Source of the DNA: Candidatus Pantoea varia
GTDB taxonomy: Bacteria; Pseudomonadota; Gammaproteobacteria; Enterobacterales; Enterobacteriaceae
NCBI RefSeq assembly: GCF_900115075.1
Contig: NZ_FOVG01000007.1
Span: 94,391-158,390, forward strand
Length of the DNA stretch: 64,000 nucleotides
Direction: 5' to 3'
Positions 18,552 through 30,986 of the stretch are shown in pieces (the stretch's first letter is position 1; every line of letters begins with the position of its first letter). A program made the position numbers and the translations under genes. Below the pieces are notes generated by a model that saw only the letters and a program-made list of their open reading frames with translations, did no database searches and was not told the DNA's origin.

Positions 18552-20003
18552 TTAGCTGCCTAACAGCTGGATAATCATTTCAGGCGTTTTGTTCGCCATC
18601 TTGCTGACGGCCGTCTGGCCCTGTTGAATGATCTGGTTGCGTGCCAGCTGGCTTGCTTCTTCCGCATAGTCCGCGTCCTGGATGCGGCTGCGTGCTGCTG
18701 AGGTGTCCACGCCCTGCTGTGCCAGCACATTACGGTTCGATTCGTAACGATTTATCTTCGCGCCATAGGTCGACTGATAGCCACTGATCGTCGCCAGCGC
18801 ACTATCCAGCGCCTTCATGGTGCTGGCGATGTCATCACTGTTCAGCAGCGTGGTGTTGTTCAGCCCCAGGGTTTTGGTATCTGACGGCGTAGCGGGGATG
18901 CTATCCGACTGCACCGGCTGACCATAATCGGCGCTGGTGACCACTTCCAGCGGACGGCTTTCATGTGGCGGCGTTGCGGGCACACCTTTGGGTTCGGGTA
19001 GTTTCCCCCAGGTCAGATTACCCGTGAAGGAGCCATTGCCCACCACCACCACAATCAAATCTTCGTTTACGGTATCCAGCGTAATGCGCTCAAGCCGGTT
19101 ACTGGTAATGGTGCCGTTGTTGAAATCGCCGCTGGCGACATCCTCATAACGGTCGCCATCACCGCTATAAGTGATGTTCATGCCGTTGTAGGTACTGCTG
19201 TTACTGCCCGCCAGCGCCCAGCTCGTGCCGCCCTCGAGCAGTTGCGAACTGTCATACGCCGCACCGCTGTCAAAACCGTTATTGCTGGTCAGCAGGCGTG
19301 TATCTGCGGTAGCCGCATTCGTGATGCCTTTGCTGGCCCAGGTATAATCGGGTGCACTGCCGTCCAGCGGTGTACCGACCAGATGTTTACCGTCGCGGGT
19401 AAAGAGCTGGAGATCGTCATCCATACCCAGAGAGTCGATAGTGATGCTTATTGATGTCGAGCCTGCCGGAATATAGGCCAGCGGGATGACGCCAGAGGTA
19501 AAGGAGTAATTCTTACCCGGAACCGGAAACTTAGTGTTGATCGGGTCAACATTACCCAGTTTCGCAGGCGGCAGATCGGGATTATTGGTCGCCAGCGGAT
19601 AACGGCCAAAAATCTCAGTGTGATCCGCGACTTCATTGATACCTGCCAGAATCTGCTGATAGGCACCGTTGACGCTCTGCCGATCCGCATCCGACAGCGT
19701 GCCGTTGGCTGCCTGGACCGACAGGGTGCGCGCCTGGATAAGCAGATCGACGATGCTGCCAAGGCCACCACTGGCGGTCTGGGAATAGCTGATGGCGTCA
19801 TTGAGGCCGCGCGCCACCGCCGCATCGGCGTTGATATTGGCCGTCATGCGGTTGGCAATCGCCTGACCCGCCGCGTCATCTTTAGCACTGTTAATCCGCA
19901 TCCCTGATGATAACCGTTCAACCGTTCTTCCCAGAACAGAGTCAGTGCTGTACCGCGTTTTGTTCGTAATGGCGGCGGTTTCGTTATGGTTGATCGTTAA
20001 CAT
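18552..20003 (-). CDS. fliC: Atypical stand-alone flagellin
   Basis: A 483-aa flagellin, exported by the flagellar type III system to form filament. The N-terminal D0/D1 part (residues 1-136) contains VERLSSGMRINSAKDDAAGQAIANR. The C-terminal D1/D0 part is the last ~108 residues and ends MIIQLLGS. Between them is a roughly 240-residue insert without usual flagellin similarity. It reads like a beta-sandwich (SISITIDSLGMDDDLQLFTRDG and GNLTWG), reminiscent of pre-peptidase C-terminal-type domains. The start at 20003 is fixed by a perfect sigma-28 promoter about 30 bp upstream. No fliD, fliS or other flagellar genes flank it, so it may be a second, phase-specific or accessory filament gene. Confidence 0.88.
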   Translation of the reverse strand: MLTINHNETAAITNKTRYSTDSVLGRTVERLSSGMRINSAKDDAAGQAIANRMTANINADAAVARGLNDAISYSQTASGGLGSIVDLLIQARTLSVQAANGTLSDADRQSVNGAYQQILAGINEVADHTEIFGRYPLATNNPDLPPAKLGNVDPINTKFPVPGKNYSFTSGVIPLAYIPAGSTSISITIDSLGMDDDLQLFTRDGKHLVGTPLDGSAPDYTWASKGITNAATADTRLLTSNNGFDSGAAYDSSQLLEGGTSWALAGSNSSTYNGMNITYSGDGDRYEDVASGDFNNGTITSNRLERITLDTVNEDLIVVVVGNGSFTGNLTWGKLPEPKGVPATPPHESRPLEVVTSADYGQPVQSDSIPATPSDTKTLGLNNTTLLNSDDIASTMKALDSALATISGYQSTYGAKINRYESNRNVLAQQGVDTSAARSRIQDADYAEEASQLARNQIIQQGQTAVSKMANKTPEMIIQLLGS

Positions 20004-20035
20004 GGTCGCTTCGAACAGGGAGAGGAGTCTCTGTT

Positions 20036-20062
20036 TTATCGGCAGCGAGATTAGCAGCTTTA
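20036..20062 (-). promoter_or_regulatory. Sigma-28 (FliA) promoter of the flagellin
   Basis: On the minus strand TAAA at 20062-20059 and GCCGATAA at 20043-20036 are separated by exactly 15 bases, a full match to the flagellar class 3 consensus. Confidence 0.88.
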
Positions 20063-20173
20063 ATCTCTGCGGCGACAAAAAGGCAGGAATGACGCGGTTA
20101 AACGGTCAACAGGCTGATGGCTAACCGCTTTTCATATAAAAAAATTTAACGGTTTATCGGGGGCAGGAGAGAA

Positions 20174-20200
20174 GCCTGCTGCGCAGGGGACGCAGCAGGC
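20174..20200 (-). terminator. Terminator of the bud operon
   Basis: Ten-base perfect stem GCCTGCTGCG/CGCAGCAGGC, seven-base loop, followed on the minus strand by TTCTCTCCT, a few bases after the budC stop. Confidence 0.75.
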
Positions 20201-20209
20201 GAGGGCAGA

Positions 20210-22683
<2,474 letters not shown>

Positions 22684-22697
22684 CGTCATTCCTCTGA

Positions 22698-23480
22698 TTA
22701 GCTTTCTACCGCACGGATCGCGGCGTCAAGATTGGCGGGGTTCAGGTCGGCATTGAGAAAGTCACTGTCCTGCGGCAGATCCACGACCAGCTTGCTGATG
22801 GCACCAAAGGTCAGGGTGCCCTGTTCCAGCGCATAATCGAGAATGTGGCCGCCGCCTTCGCGGTCGTCGGTAATAAAATGTTCGTGATAGCCTGCAACGT
22901 TAATGCCTTGCATATATTGCGGCGTGCGGAAACCAATCAGTTCCCCGGCACGCTGGCTGAAGGAAAAGGTCGGCTGATCGCCCAGCACTTCCGGCATGGA
23001 GCGATAGGGCCGGCACTGGCATGGCACGGTGCGGGTATCGACGCGGCTGAAACGACCGCTGATGCGCAGCGCGCAGAACTGGTTATCGGAGGTGATTTCG
23101 CTGTCGATCACCCGATGGATTTCCTCGCGCGACATCGGCCGGTCAAACTCAAACAGGTGCTGCGGCTTGAAAAAGGTCATGACCGCAAACGGAGTTTTCT
23201 GCGCCGGATCGGCCGGATGCGCGCTGCCGTCGGCGTGCAATTGATAGACCTTACTGTCAAACGCGATCATCTCGCCATCCAGCCGGTTAAAGGTGCCCAG
23301 GCCGAAATCGCCTTTGCGCAGCAGGTCAGCAATCCGGACGTTGCCATCGTATACGCCGCTCAGCAGCGCACTCATTAAAGAGGTCTGATAGATAACGCTT
23401 TCTGGTGCATCATGGGAAAGCGTTAGGACAGTATGTTTTAGTTGATCCTCACAGGAACAATCAGTTACACAATTGCTCAT
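22698..23480 (-). CDS. budA: Alpha-acetolactate decarboxylase
   Basis: A 260-aa zinc enzyme converting alpha-acetolactate to acetoin. Recognisable family segments are [56 protein letters not shown] and [12 protein letters not shown]; the latter region holds the metal-binding histidines. It is the first gene of budABC with GAGG upstream, and it faces budR across 104 bp. Confidence 0.96.
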   Translation of the reverse strand: MSNCVTDCSCEDQLKHTVLTLSHDAPESVIYQTSLMSALLSGVYDGNVRIADLLRKGDFGLGTFNRLDGEMIAFDSKVYQLHADGSAHPADPAQKTPFAVMTFFKPQHLFEFDRPMSREEIHRVIDSEITSDNQFCALRISGRFSRVDTRTVPCQCRPYRSMPEVLGDQPTFSFSQRAGELIGFRTPQYMQGINVAGYHEHFITDDREGGGHILDYALEQGTLTFGAISKLVVDLPQDSDFLNADLNPANLDAAIRAVES

Positions 23481-23584
23481 TTAATGCCTCATCGATTAAC
23501 CGTTAAGCCGTGTTAACCTAATGGTGAACCGATTCAGTCGGTGGGTCCAATAGCGAAACCTGTTAACTTTGAGACGTTTTTGAT
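23481..23584. promoter_or_regulatory. budA-budR divergent promoter region
   Basis: A 104-bp AT-rich interval with several TTAAC/GTTAA repeats, partly inverted (around 23496-23520 and 23560-23568), as expected for a LysR-type T-N11-A binding region. In related bacteria this regulator, with acetate as co-inducer, activates bud genes; the exact boxes here are not assigned. Confidence 0.45.
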
Positions 23585-24490
23585 ATGGAACTTCGCCACC
23601 TGCGTTATTTTGTTGCCGTAGCCGAGACGCTTCACTTCACCCGGGCCGCTGAAATGTTGGGGATTTCGCAGCCGCCGCTGAGTCAGCAGATATTGCGGCT
23701 GGAACAAGAGATTGGCACGCCGTTGCTGAAGCGATTGACGCGCGGAGTGGAACTCACCGAAGCGGGAGAAGCGTTTCTGGCGGATGCCCGGCAGATTGTG
23801 CAGCTGGCCGATCAGGCGCTGGAGAATGCGCGTGGTATTGCGCGCGGGATCAGCGGCCAGCTGTCGCTGGGATTTGCCAGCTCGGTGGCGTTTAATCCGC
23901 GCATCTTTACCCTGATCCGCCAGTTTAAAGAACGTTATCCGGCGATGGAGCTGCTGACCCGTGAAGAGAATATGTCTCTGCTGATGCAGGATCTGCAGGA
24001 GGGATTGCTGGATGCTGCCTTTATCCGCCTGCCCTGCGAAAGCAGCAAAGCCTTTAATCTGCGCGTGATCTCCACTGAAAAGATGCTGATTGCGCTGCCG
24101 CGTTCGCATCCCCTCAGCGGCACACCTACCGTAGAGCTTTCCGCGCTGGCGGGCGAAACCCTGATAATTTTCCCGCGCGATGTCTCCCCGAGCCTGTATG
24201 AGCTGATTGTCACTGCCTGCCTGCGGGCCGGCTTTTCCCGCCACACCTTCCAGCAGGCGCCGCAGATCACTACCTCGCTGGGCATGGTCGCGGCGGGCTG
24301 CGGAATTGCGCTGGTGCCTGAGTCGATGCGCTGTGTTGATAACCCCGACGTGAGCTTCTGCGATATCGAAAACAACACGCTGTTTACCGATGTGGCCTTT
24401 GCCTGGCGTCGGCATCACCCGTCAAAAGCGGTGCTGCATCTGCTGGCGCTGCTGGCGGACCAGCCTGCGGCACCCAACGACCTGGGTTGA
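23585..24490 (+). CDS. budR: LysR-family regulator of the butanediol operon
   Basis: A 301-aa LysR regulator. The N-terminal winged HTH (MELRHLRYFVAVAETLHFTRAAEMLG) is followed by the effector-binding domain. Its position, divergent from budA, matches the budR-budABC arrangement of Klebsiella and Enterobacter. It is expected to activate the operon in acid and low-oxygen conditions and to repress itself. Confidence 0.92.
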   Translation: MELRHLRYFVAVAETLHFTRAAEMLGISQPPLSQQILRLEQEIGTPLLKRLTRGVELTEAGEAFLADARQIVQLADQALENARGIARGISGQLSLGFASSVAFNPRIFTLIRQFKERYPAMELLTREENMSLLMQDLQEGLLDAAFIRLPCESSKAFNLRVISTEKMLIALPRSHPLSGTPTVELSALAGETLIIFPRDVSPSLYELIVTACLRAGFSRHTFQQAPQITTSLGMVAAGCGIALVPESMRCVDNPDVSFCDIENNTLFTDVAFAWRRHHPSKAVLHLLALLADQPAAPNDLG

Positions 24491-24561
24491 TAAGCGCCAG
24501 CTATTGTACTGAAAACAATAACCAACTGGCGGCGCGGAGCCGGGATGCCAATAATCGGTGC

Positions 24562-24807
24562 ATGACTACATACCGCGTAAGAGTCGGGTATCACAACCCG
24601 TCAGCCCTGACATTCAGGCAACTGGATGAAATTCTGGAGCCGCAGCGATTCTGGAGAACAGATTCGGCGGGCGGCCAGTTCCGCTATTTCATGGAGTATG
24701 AGTACCAGTCTGATGTGCGCGACCTCTGCTCGGTCTGTTCTCTGGCCTACAGTCAGGCCTGTAAAGTCAGAAAGTGCCCACTGATTCTGGTTGAGGTGAT
24801 GAACTAA
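24562..24807 (+). CDS. Small hypothetical protein
   Basis: An 81-aa protein not recognised. It has a cluster of four cysteines in the last third (C-S-V-C-S-L ... ACKVRKC), which could be metal-binding or redox-active. The ATG at 24562 is chosen; a TTG 25 codons earlier that overlaps the budR end is less likely. A strong shared terminator follows, supporting that this is a transcribed gene. Confidence 0.6.
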   Translation: MTTYRVRVGYHNPSALTFRQLDEILEPQRFWRTDSAGGQFRYFMEYEYQSDVRDLCSVCSLAYSQACKVRKCPLILVEVMN

Positions 24808-24811
24808 ATGT

Positions 24812-24850
24812 GCCCGGCGATCCCGCTGCTCTCAGCCGGGATCGCCGGGC
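24812..24850. terminator. Strong bidirectional terminator
   Basis: A 14-bp perfect stem (GCCCGGCGATCCCG and its complement) with an 11-base loop, sitting between the convergent hypothetical gene and RND permease. Confidence 0.8.
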
Positions 24851-24856
24851 GTTCTG

Positions 24857-27800
24857 TTAACGTGAACTGCGCTCCATCATCAGACTCAATGCTGCGGGCA
24901 GCACCGTGAGCGTCACCACCGTACCGCTGACCAGACCGCCAATAATTGCCAGTGCCATTGGCCCCCAGAAAACCTGATGGGCGATGGGGATCATACCGAG
25001 GATGGCGGCACAGGCAGTCAGCAGGATGGGACGCGCCCGGTGATGGGCGGCCTGCCGGATTGCCTCATCAGCGGGCAACCCGGCGCGACTATTGGCATCC
25101 ACTTCACTGATCATGATCACTGCGTTGCGGATGATGATCCCCGCCAGCGCAATAATGCCCAGCAGTGCCACAAACCCCAGCGGTGTACCAGCCGGAAGCA
25201 TCGCGGATACGATGCCTGGCAGACCAAACGGCGCCATACTCAGTGCCAGCAGCATGCCTGAGAAGCGTTGCAGCTGAATCATCAGCAGGACCAGCATGGC
25301 GCAGAGCGTTACCGGCAGCAGGGCAAACACCGATCCGTTGCCTTTGTCCGATTCCGCCGTCACGCCACCTTCCTCAATACCGTATCCGGCTGGCAGTGAA
25401 GCACGCAGGGCGGCAACATCGGGCGCGAGCTGTTGCGAAACCTGTTCAGCCCGCTGACCGGGCGCGATGTCAGTCTGCACGGTGATGTAAGAGAGCCGCT
25501 GACGTCGCCAGATCACCGGATCATCCACACCCCAGTTCAGGGTCGCCACCTGGCGCAGCGGGATTTTTTGTCCGCTGGCATTAGTGATCATCAACCCTTC
25601 GAGCGTGTCCGTGTCCTGTCGCTCCTTGTCATTGCCGCGCAGCACCACATCGATCAGCCGGTTGCGATCGCGCAGGGTCGTCACCACGCTGCCGGACAGC
25701 AGTGTGTTCAGGGCGGTGGCGAGGGTGTCTGAAGAGAGTCCGGCCGCGCGCGCTGCGGTCTGGTTCACTGCCAGGGTCATGACGCGTTCTGGCTCCCCGG
25801 CAGTGAGATTGACCCCGCGAGTCAACGGTGAGCGAGCGAGCACTGCTGCCAGCCGATTGGCGGCCTGCCGTACCTGGGCATTGTCCGGGCCAGTGATGCG
25901 ATATTTCAGCGGCCAGCCAACCGGTGGCCCGAGCTCCAGCGGCGAGACGCGGGTGGTGATATCATTAAAATCTGCTGCCAGTTTGCGTTCGAGCCGGCTG
26001 CGCAGCCGATCGCGCACGGTGAGATCTTTCGCCACCACAACCAGTTGTGCGGTGTTTTCATTATCCAGCAGCACATCCATCGGCAGATAGAAGCGTATCG
26101 CGCCTGAACCCACATAGCTGGTGAAGTTCGCCACATCCCGGTCATTTTGAAGCATTTTTTCCAGCTGTACGGTACGACGCGCGGTTTCGGCCTGGGCTGC
26201 GCTCGCGGGCAATGTCAGGCTGACCAGCAGTTCAGGACGATCTGACGCGGGAAAAAATTCACCCTGCATAAAGGTGGTGGCATAAAGGCTGACCAGCAGC
26301 ACCGCCAACGCTACGCCCGTCGTCACCAGTCGGTTGTGCAGAATCACCTCCAGCAGCCGGTGATAAGCACGCATCAGCACGCCTGGCGGCTGGTGGGCCT
26401 TGATAGGCTTTGCCGACAACAGCCAGCAACCGGTGAGCGGGGAGAATATTATTGCGACCACCCAGGAGCAAAGCAGCGCCAGGGTAATCACCACAAACAG
26501 CGAGTAGCAATACTCCCCGGCACTGGAGGCGGCGAATCCGACCGGGATGAAACCGGCGATCATCACCAGCGTGCCGGTCAGCATCGGGAAAGCGGTGGTT
26601 TTAAACGCATACGTCGCGGCCTGCCACTTGCTGTCGCCCGCTTCCAGCCGCGCCACCATCGCCTCAACGGTGATCATGGCGTCATCCACCAGCAGCCCCA
26701 GCGCAATAATCAGTGCGCCAAGCGAGATGCGCTGGAGTCCGATGCCTGCCAGTAGCATGCCGGTAAAGGTCATCGCCAGCACCAGCGGGATAGCCGCCGC
26801 CACCACCAGACCGGCACGCAGTCCCAGCGAGACAAAGGAGACGGCTAATACGATGACAACCGCTTCGCCCAGTATCCGGACAAAACCGCTGACCGCGGTT
26901 TTCACCACGGAAGACTGGTCGGCTACGCGGGTCATGGTGATGCCGTGCGGTAACTGACTGGCCAGTGTCTGCATGCGCTGGTTAAGCTGCTGACCGAAAT
27001 CGAGCATGTTGCCGCTGGCGGCCATAGAGATCGCCAGTCCGATAGCCGGGACGCCATTTACCCGAAACGTGGGCGCCGGGGGTTCAGCAGGTTGCAGGCT
27101 GATGGTAGCCAGTTCAGTCAGCGGGATGAAACGTTCCCCGATATGTAGCGTAATCGCCCGCAGATTTTCGACCGAGGTCAGGGTGCCGCTGACCCGCAGC
27201 GCGATGTTCTCGCGGTCGGTTCGCAGGCTGCCAGCGGGTACGACGTCATTCTGGGCTTTAATGGCATCGCTGACCTGCTGTAAATCGAGTCCCATGCCGT
27301 TCAGCTTGCGCGGTGAAAAGGCAATAACCACCTGCTGCTCCTGCACACCCAGCAGGGTGGTTTTTCCGATGTCTGGCAGGCTGGTCAGACTGCGTCGCAG
27401 GTTATCGACCCGATCACGTAGCTCTCTGTCGGTAAAGCCATCAGCTGTGAAGCCATAAATTGTGCCGAAGGTGTCATCAAACTCATCGTTAACGGCCGGA
27501 CCCTGCACGCCCTGAGGCAGCGAAGAGGCCACATCCTTCATCTTTTTACGCAACTGATACCAGATGCCAGCCACCTGAGACGGCGGTGTATCATCACACA
27601 GATTGACATAAATCACGGTCTGCCCGGCGCGGGTTTCGCTCTCTACTGCGTCCAGTGACGGGATCTCCTGTACTTTCTGTTCCAGCACGTCAGTGACCAG
27701 TTGCACAGTATTGTCCACGTCAGCGCCTGGCCATTGGGCTGAGATGACGGCGGTTTTGATGGTAAACGCCGGATCTTCGTTACGCGACAGACGTTGATAG

Positions 27801-27901
27801 CTCAGTACGCCTGCGGCCATCACCAGCAGCATAAAAAAGATCACCAGCTGCTGATGCGCCAGCGCCCAGCCAGAAAGGTTAAAGCCAGCCGTTTTTTTCA
27901 T
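24857..27901 (-). CDS. RND efflux pump inner-membrane permease
   Basis: A 1014-aa RND (AcrB-superfamily) proton/drug antiporter, with the usual 12-helix topology and two large periplasmic loops. Recognisable parts: an N-terminal helix, the SAQWPGADVDNTVQLVTDVLE porter segment, GALIIALGLLVDDAMITVEAM in TM4 with the proton-relay aspartates, and PILLTACAAILGMIPIA. It is of the shorter VexF/YegN-like subgroup. Its ATG overlaps the adaptor stop by four bases. The outer-membrane partner is not encoded beside it, so it likely uses a general TolC. Confidence 0.93.
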   Translation of the reverse strand: MKKTAGFNLSGWALAHQQLVIFFMLLVMAAGVLSYQRLSRNEDPAFTIKTAVISAQWPGADVDNTVQLVTDVLEQKVQEIPSLDAVESETRAGQTVIYVNLCDDTPPSQVAGIWYQLRKKMKDVASSLPQGVQGPAVNDEFDDTFGTIYGFTADGFTDRELRDRVDNLRRSLTSLPDIGKTTLLGVQEQQVVIAFSPRKLNGMGLDLQQVSDAIKAQNDVVPAGSLRTDRENIALRVSGTLTSVENLRAITLHIGERFIPLTELATISLQPAEPPAPTFRVNGVPAIGLAISMAASGNMLDFGQQLNQRMQTLASQLPHGITMTRVADQSSVVKTAVSGFVRILGEAVVIVLAVSFVSLGLRAGLVVAAAIPLVLAMTFTGMLLAGIGLQRISLGALIIALGLLVDDAMITVEAMVARLEAGDSKWQAATYAFKTTAFPMLTGTLVMIAGFIPVGFAASSAGEYCYSLFVVITLALLCSWVVAIIFSPLTGCWLLSAKPIKAHQPPGVLMRAYHRLLEVILHNRLVTTGVALAVLLVSLYATTFMQGEFFPASDRPELLVSLTLPASAAQAETARRTVQLEKMLQNDRDVANFTSYVGSGAIRFYLPMDVLLDNENTAQLVVVAKDLTVRDRLRSRLERKLAADFNDITTRVSPLELGPPVGWPLKYRITGPDNAQVRQAANRLAAVLARSPLTRGVNLTAGEPERVMTLAVNQTAARAAGLSSDTLATALNTLLSGSVVTTLRDRNRLIDVVLRGNDKERQDTDTLEGLMITNASGQKIPLRQVATLNWGVDDPVIWRRQRLSYITVQTDIAPGQRAEQVSQQLAPDVAALRASLPAGYGIEEGGVTAESDKGNGSVFALLPVTLCAMLVLLMIQLQRFSGMLLALSMAPFGLPGIVSAMLPAGTPLGFVALLGIIALAGIIIRNAVIMISEVDANSRAGLPADEAIRQAAHHRARPILLTACAAILGMIPIAHQVFWGPMALAIIGGLVSGTVVTLTVLPAALSLMMERSSR

Positions 27902-29031
27902 GGAGCCTCCTGCGAAAGCGCCACTTTTTCGCCAGGCTGCAGGGTGCTGACACCCGCCGTAACGACGCGTTCGCCCGGCTGGATCCCGGCAGTCACAAAG
28001 ATTTGCTGTGCGTTAAAGCGGCTCAGCACTACCGGACGAAGCTGTAAGCGTGAAGCTGCATCAACGACCAGCAGCGCGGGTTTGTCTGCGAAACGGGTCA
28101 GGGCGCTGGCAGGCAGGGTGATGACTGGCGGTTGAGCATCGGGCAGGCTGACGATGACCGTGGCACCGGGTGCCATCGCCTCCGGTGGATGATTCAGCGA
28201 GATGCGCAGTCGCCACGTGCGGGTCTGCGGATCGGCCTGCGGACTGATGTCACGCACGATACCACTGGCCTGCACGCCGGGATCGGCGAGCAGCGTCACA
28301 CTCAGTGGTGCCCGGTCATCAGGACGCAGCAGCGCAGGCGTGGTCAGGTCAAAGACTGCATCGCGTGCATCTCCTGCTGCCAGCGTCATCACGTTTTGTC
28401 CGGCGCTGACCACCTGACCTGGCTGAACCGTGATGGCGGTGATCCGGCCTGCTGCAGGCGCAGTCAGCTGAGTCCAGCTGAGGTTATCCTGGGCATTTTT
28501 CAGTGCAGCTTCGCTGCTGAGCCGCCGGGACTGTGCGCTCTGCCAGTCTGCCTGGGCGCTGTCCAGCTGGCTGCGGGCGATAGCACCACCGGGCATCAGC
28601 AGCCGCATTCGATGCAGGTTAAGCGCGGCGACCCGTTCTGCGGCACGGGCGCTGTCAAGATCGGCACGCGCGCTGCTCAACTGATTACGTGACTGATCGT
28701 TTTCCAGCGCGGCCAGCGGTTGCCCGGCGCTAACGCGGTCGCCCAGTTCAGCCGTACGACTCACGACCCGTCCATCCAGTCTGAAGGCCAGCGCGACCTC
28801 TTCATGCGGGCGGATTTCGCCCGTCAGCACCAGTGACGAATCACTGCTGGGCGGCGGGGCAACCACCGTTTTAACCGGGCGGGGTGGGGCGGCAGGCGGG
28901 GCAGAATTATTATCCCGGCAGCCGGTCATGATAAGCACGCCGAGTAGCACAAACACCACTGGCGCAAAGATCTGAACACTGAAGAGATGACGCCACACCT
29001 GGCGGGCAGCATCCGGGATTAAATCAGTCAT
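27898..29031 (-). CDS. RND periplasmic adaptor lipoprotein
   Basis: A 377-aa membrane-fusion protein. A hydrophobic N-terminal stretch ends in a lipobox-like IMTGC near residue 38, suggesting lipidation, preceded by an unusually long leader. The lipoyl halves (FRLDGRVVSRTAELGDRVSAGQPLAAL and TAPAAGRITAITVQPGQVV) bracket an alpha-helical hairpin. Beta-barrel and membrane-proximal domains follow. It links the permease to an outer-membrane channel. Confidence 0.92.
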   Translation of the reverse strand: MTDLIPDAARQVWRHLFSVQIFAPVVFVLLGVLIMTGCRDNNSAPPAAPPRPVKTVVAPPPSSDSSLVLTGEIRPHEEVALAFRLDGRVVSRTAELGDRVSAGQPLAALENDQSRNQLSSARADLDSARAAERVAALNLHRMRLLMPGGAIARSQLDSAQADWQSAQSRRLSSEAALKNAQDNLSWTQLTAPAAGRITAITVQPGQVVSAGQNVMTLAAGDARDAVFDLTTPALLRPDDRAPLSVTLLADPGVQASGIVRDISPQADPQTRTWRLRISLNHPPEAMAPGATVIVSLPDAQPPVITLPASALTRFADKPALLVVDAASRLQLRPVVLSRFNAQQIFVTAGIQPGERVVTAGVSTLQPGEKVALSQEAP

Positions 29032-29124
29032 AACCGGGTTCCTTTAATGAGTTGTGCTCATTGAACCCGGCTTGTGTCCAGAAACGTTGCATGAACCATC
29101 AAGAAATGGTCAAGCCAGAACAAT

Positions 29125-30294
29125 TTATCTCACCGGCAGCGTTATCCCGATTAACAGGCCGCCGTCGGCAGGTAACGTGGCGTGAAGTGACCCGCCGTGT
29201 GCCTCGACGATCGCTTTGGCTATCGACAGGCCCAGACCGCTGCCGCCGGAGTGGCGGGCACGTGAAGAGTCAGCCCGGGTAAAGCGGTCAAACAGCTGCG
29301 GCAGGAAGTCCGGCTCCACACCCTGACCGTAATCACGGAAGGTCATCGTGATCGCCTGATCATTCTGGCTGGCGGTGATCAGCAACGCGCCACCGTCGGC
29401 GGCGTAGCGCAGCGCATTTTCACAGATGATAGTCACTACCTGGCCCAGGCGGAACGCGTCGGCGTATAACAGCAGGTCGGCCTGAGGCTTGATGCGGATG
29501 ACAACGCCCGCCTGCTCGGCCTGCGGCATCAACCAGCCAGTGCGCTCACGCAGTAACTCGCTGAGATTAAACCGCTCGCGGTTCAGGGTTAGCTGTCCTG
29601 CATCTGCCAGTGACAGCAAATGCAGCTCATCGATCAGGCGGCTGAGTTGCATCAGTTGCTTCATGATCATTGCCAGCTGCTGCGGCTCAGCTGGAAAGAC
29701 CCCATCCAGAATACCCTGTAACCGGCCCATCGCTGCGGTCAGTGGCGAACGAAGCTCATGCGCTATCGCCACATGTGAGGTGCGCAGCTCACGCTCGTAA
29801 CGCGCCAGCTGCTGCGTCATCTGATTGAAATCTTCAGTAAAGCGCACCAGCTCCTGGGGGGCTTCTTTTACGATTACCGCCGATCGGCCAAATTCCCCTT
29901 TCGACACCGCTCGCGCGGCGCTAGCCAGCTGGCTGAACTGCACCGACAGCGGACGGGCAAAGCGCAGCGCCATCACTACCATAAACGGGATTGTGACCAC
30001 CACCAGCACGATCACGGTAAGCCAGTCGGACGAGGCAAGCGACGGATCGGAGAAGTTGATGCCCCACCACTGATCGATAATCTGATGAAAGCGCACCGGA
30101 TCGCTGGCGGGATGGTGGCGCAACTGCGTGAACTCATCCAGCAGCGCGGGCGGCATCCGGTAATAGATCCAGTACGCCTGCACCGCGAAGCGCAGCCACA
30201 TACAGATGGCGATCAGCACTACGCTGCCAATTGCCAGAAACAGTACCCGGACGCAGATCCAGCGCCACAGTGAGTTGTAGACGTTGTTGTTCAT
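29125..30294 (-). CDS. Sensor histidine kinase
   Basis: A 389-aa inner-membrane kinase of the BaeS/CpxA type. Two membrane helices (about 13-35 and 98-120) flank a short periplasmic loop; HAMP follows. The H box is IAHELRSPL, the N box ENALRYA, the G1 box DYGQGV, the F box FDRFTRAD, and the G2 box GSGLGLSIA. All are intact. It overlaps the response regulator gene by four bases, and the efflux genes begin 93 bp downstream in the same direction. Confidence 0.94.
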   Translation of the reverse strand: MNNNVYNSLWRWICVRVLFLAIGSVVLIAICMWLRFAVQAYWIYYRMPPALLDEFTQLRHHPASDPVRFHQIIDQWWGINFSDPSLASSDWLTVIVLVVVTIPFMVVMALRFARPLSVQFSQLASAARAVSKGEFGRSAVIVKEAPQELVRFTEDFNQMTQQLARYERELRTSHVAIAHELRSPLTAAMGRLQGILDGVFPAEPQQLAMIMKQLMQLSRLIDELHLLSLADAGQLTLNRERFNLSELLRERTGWLMPQAEQAGVVIRIKPQADLLLYADAFRLGQVVTIICENALRYAADGGALLITASQNDQAITMTFRDYGQGVEPDFLPQLFDRFTRADSSRARHSGGSGLGLSIAKAIVEAHGGSLHATLPADGGLLIGITLPVR

Positions 30295-30986
30295 GGCTGT
30301 CTGAACCGGTAGCCGACGCTGCGAACCGCGGGTAAGACGTCAGAGATGCCAGCGACTTCCAGTTTGCGGCGCAGGTTATAAACATGCGTATCCACCACCC
30401 GCTCCAGTGCATCGCTTTCCGGCAGACAGTGCTCCAGCAGAAACAGGCGGGTAAACGGACGCGTCGGGGCGCGCATCAGGGTAACCAGCAGGGAAAATTC
30501 GGTCGGTGTCAGATCGAGGCGGCGCGGTGATGGACTGTCGCTATCGACTACTGCGGTGAGTGCCACCGGATCCACCACTAAACCCGCCCAGCGCAGTGTT
30601 TCTGCTGTGGGGACGTGACTCTGGCTGCGGCGCAGTACTGCCTGAACGCGCGCCACCACTTCACCCGGATGATAGGGTTTGACCACGTAGTCATCCGCGC
30701 CATAGCGCAGTGCGCCGATGCGGTCCGGCGCATCACTCATCGCTGTCACCATGATCACCGGGGTATCGTCACGACGTCGCAGCGCTGCCAGCACTTCAGT
30801 GCCGTTCATGCCGGGCAGCATGATATCCAGCAGGATCAGATCGGGCTGCCAGCGTCTGGCGGCATCCAGCCCGCCGGGCCCGTCACCCGCAATCATAACC
30901 TCATAATTTTCACGTTTCAGGTAGGCCTCAAGTACGCCCGCCGCATCCGCGTCATCTTCAATAATCAGTACACGTTTTGACTGCAT
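30291..30986 (-). CDS. OmpR-family response regulator
   Basis: A 231-aa regulator with receiver domain (IIEDDADAA, phosphorylation Asp in ILLDIMLPG, conserved Lys in VVKPYHPGE) and C-terminal winged helix (TPTEFSLLVTLMRAP ... VDTHVYNLRRKLE). First gene of a probable four-gene unit with its kinase and the RND adaptor and permease, which it likely controls. It faces the MipA-like gene, which may share its control. Confidence 0.94.
   Translation of the reverse strand: MQSKRVLIIEDDADAAGVLEAYLKRENYEVMIAGDGPGGLDAARRWQPDLILLDIMLPGMNGTEVLAALRRRDDTPVIMVTAMSDAPDRIGALRYGADDYVVKPYHPGEVVARVQAVLRRSQSHVPTAETLRWAGLVVDPVALTAVVDSDSPSPRRLDLTPTEFSLLVTLMRAPTRPFTRLFLLEHCLPESDALERVVDTHVYNLRRKLEVAGISDVLPAVRSVGYRFRQP

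Noticed and set aside
23534..24418. Long open frame antisense to budR
   Set aside because: It is the shadow of a GC-rich gene with strong LysR-family signatures on the other strand; no domain or ribosome site supports it.
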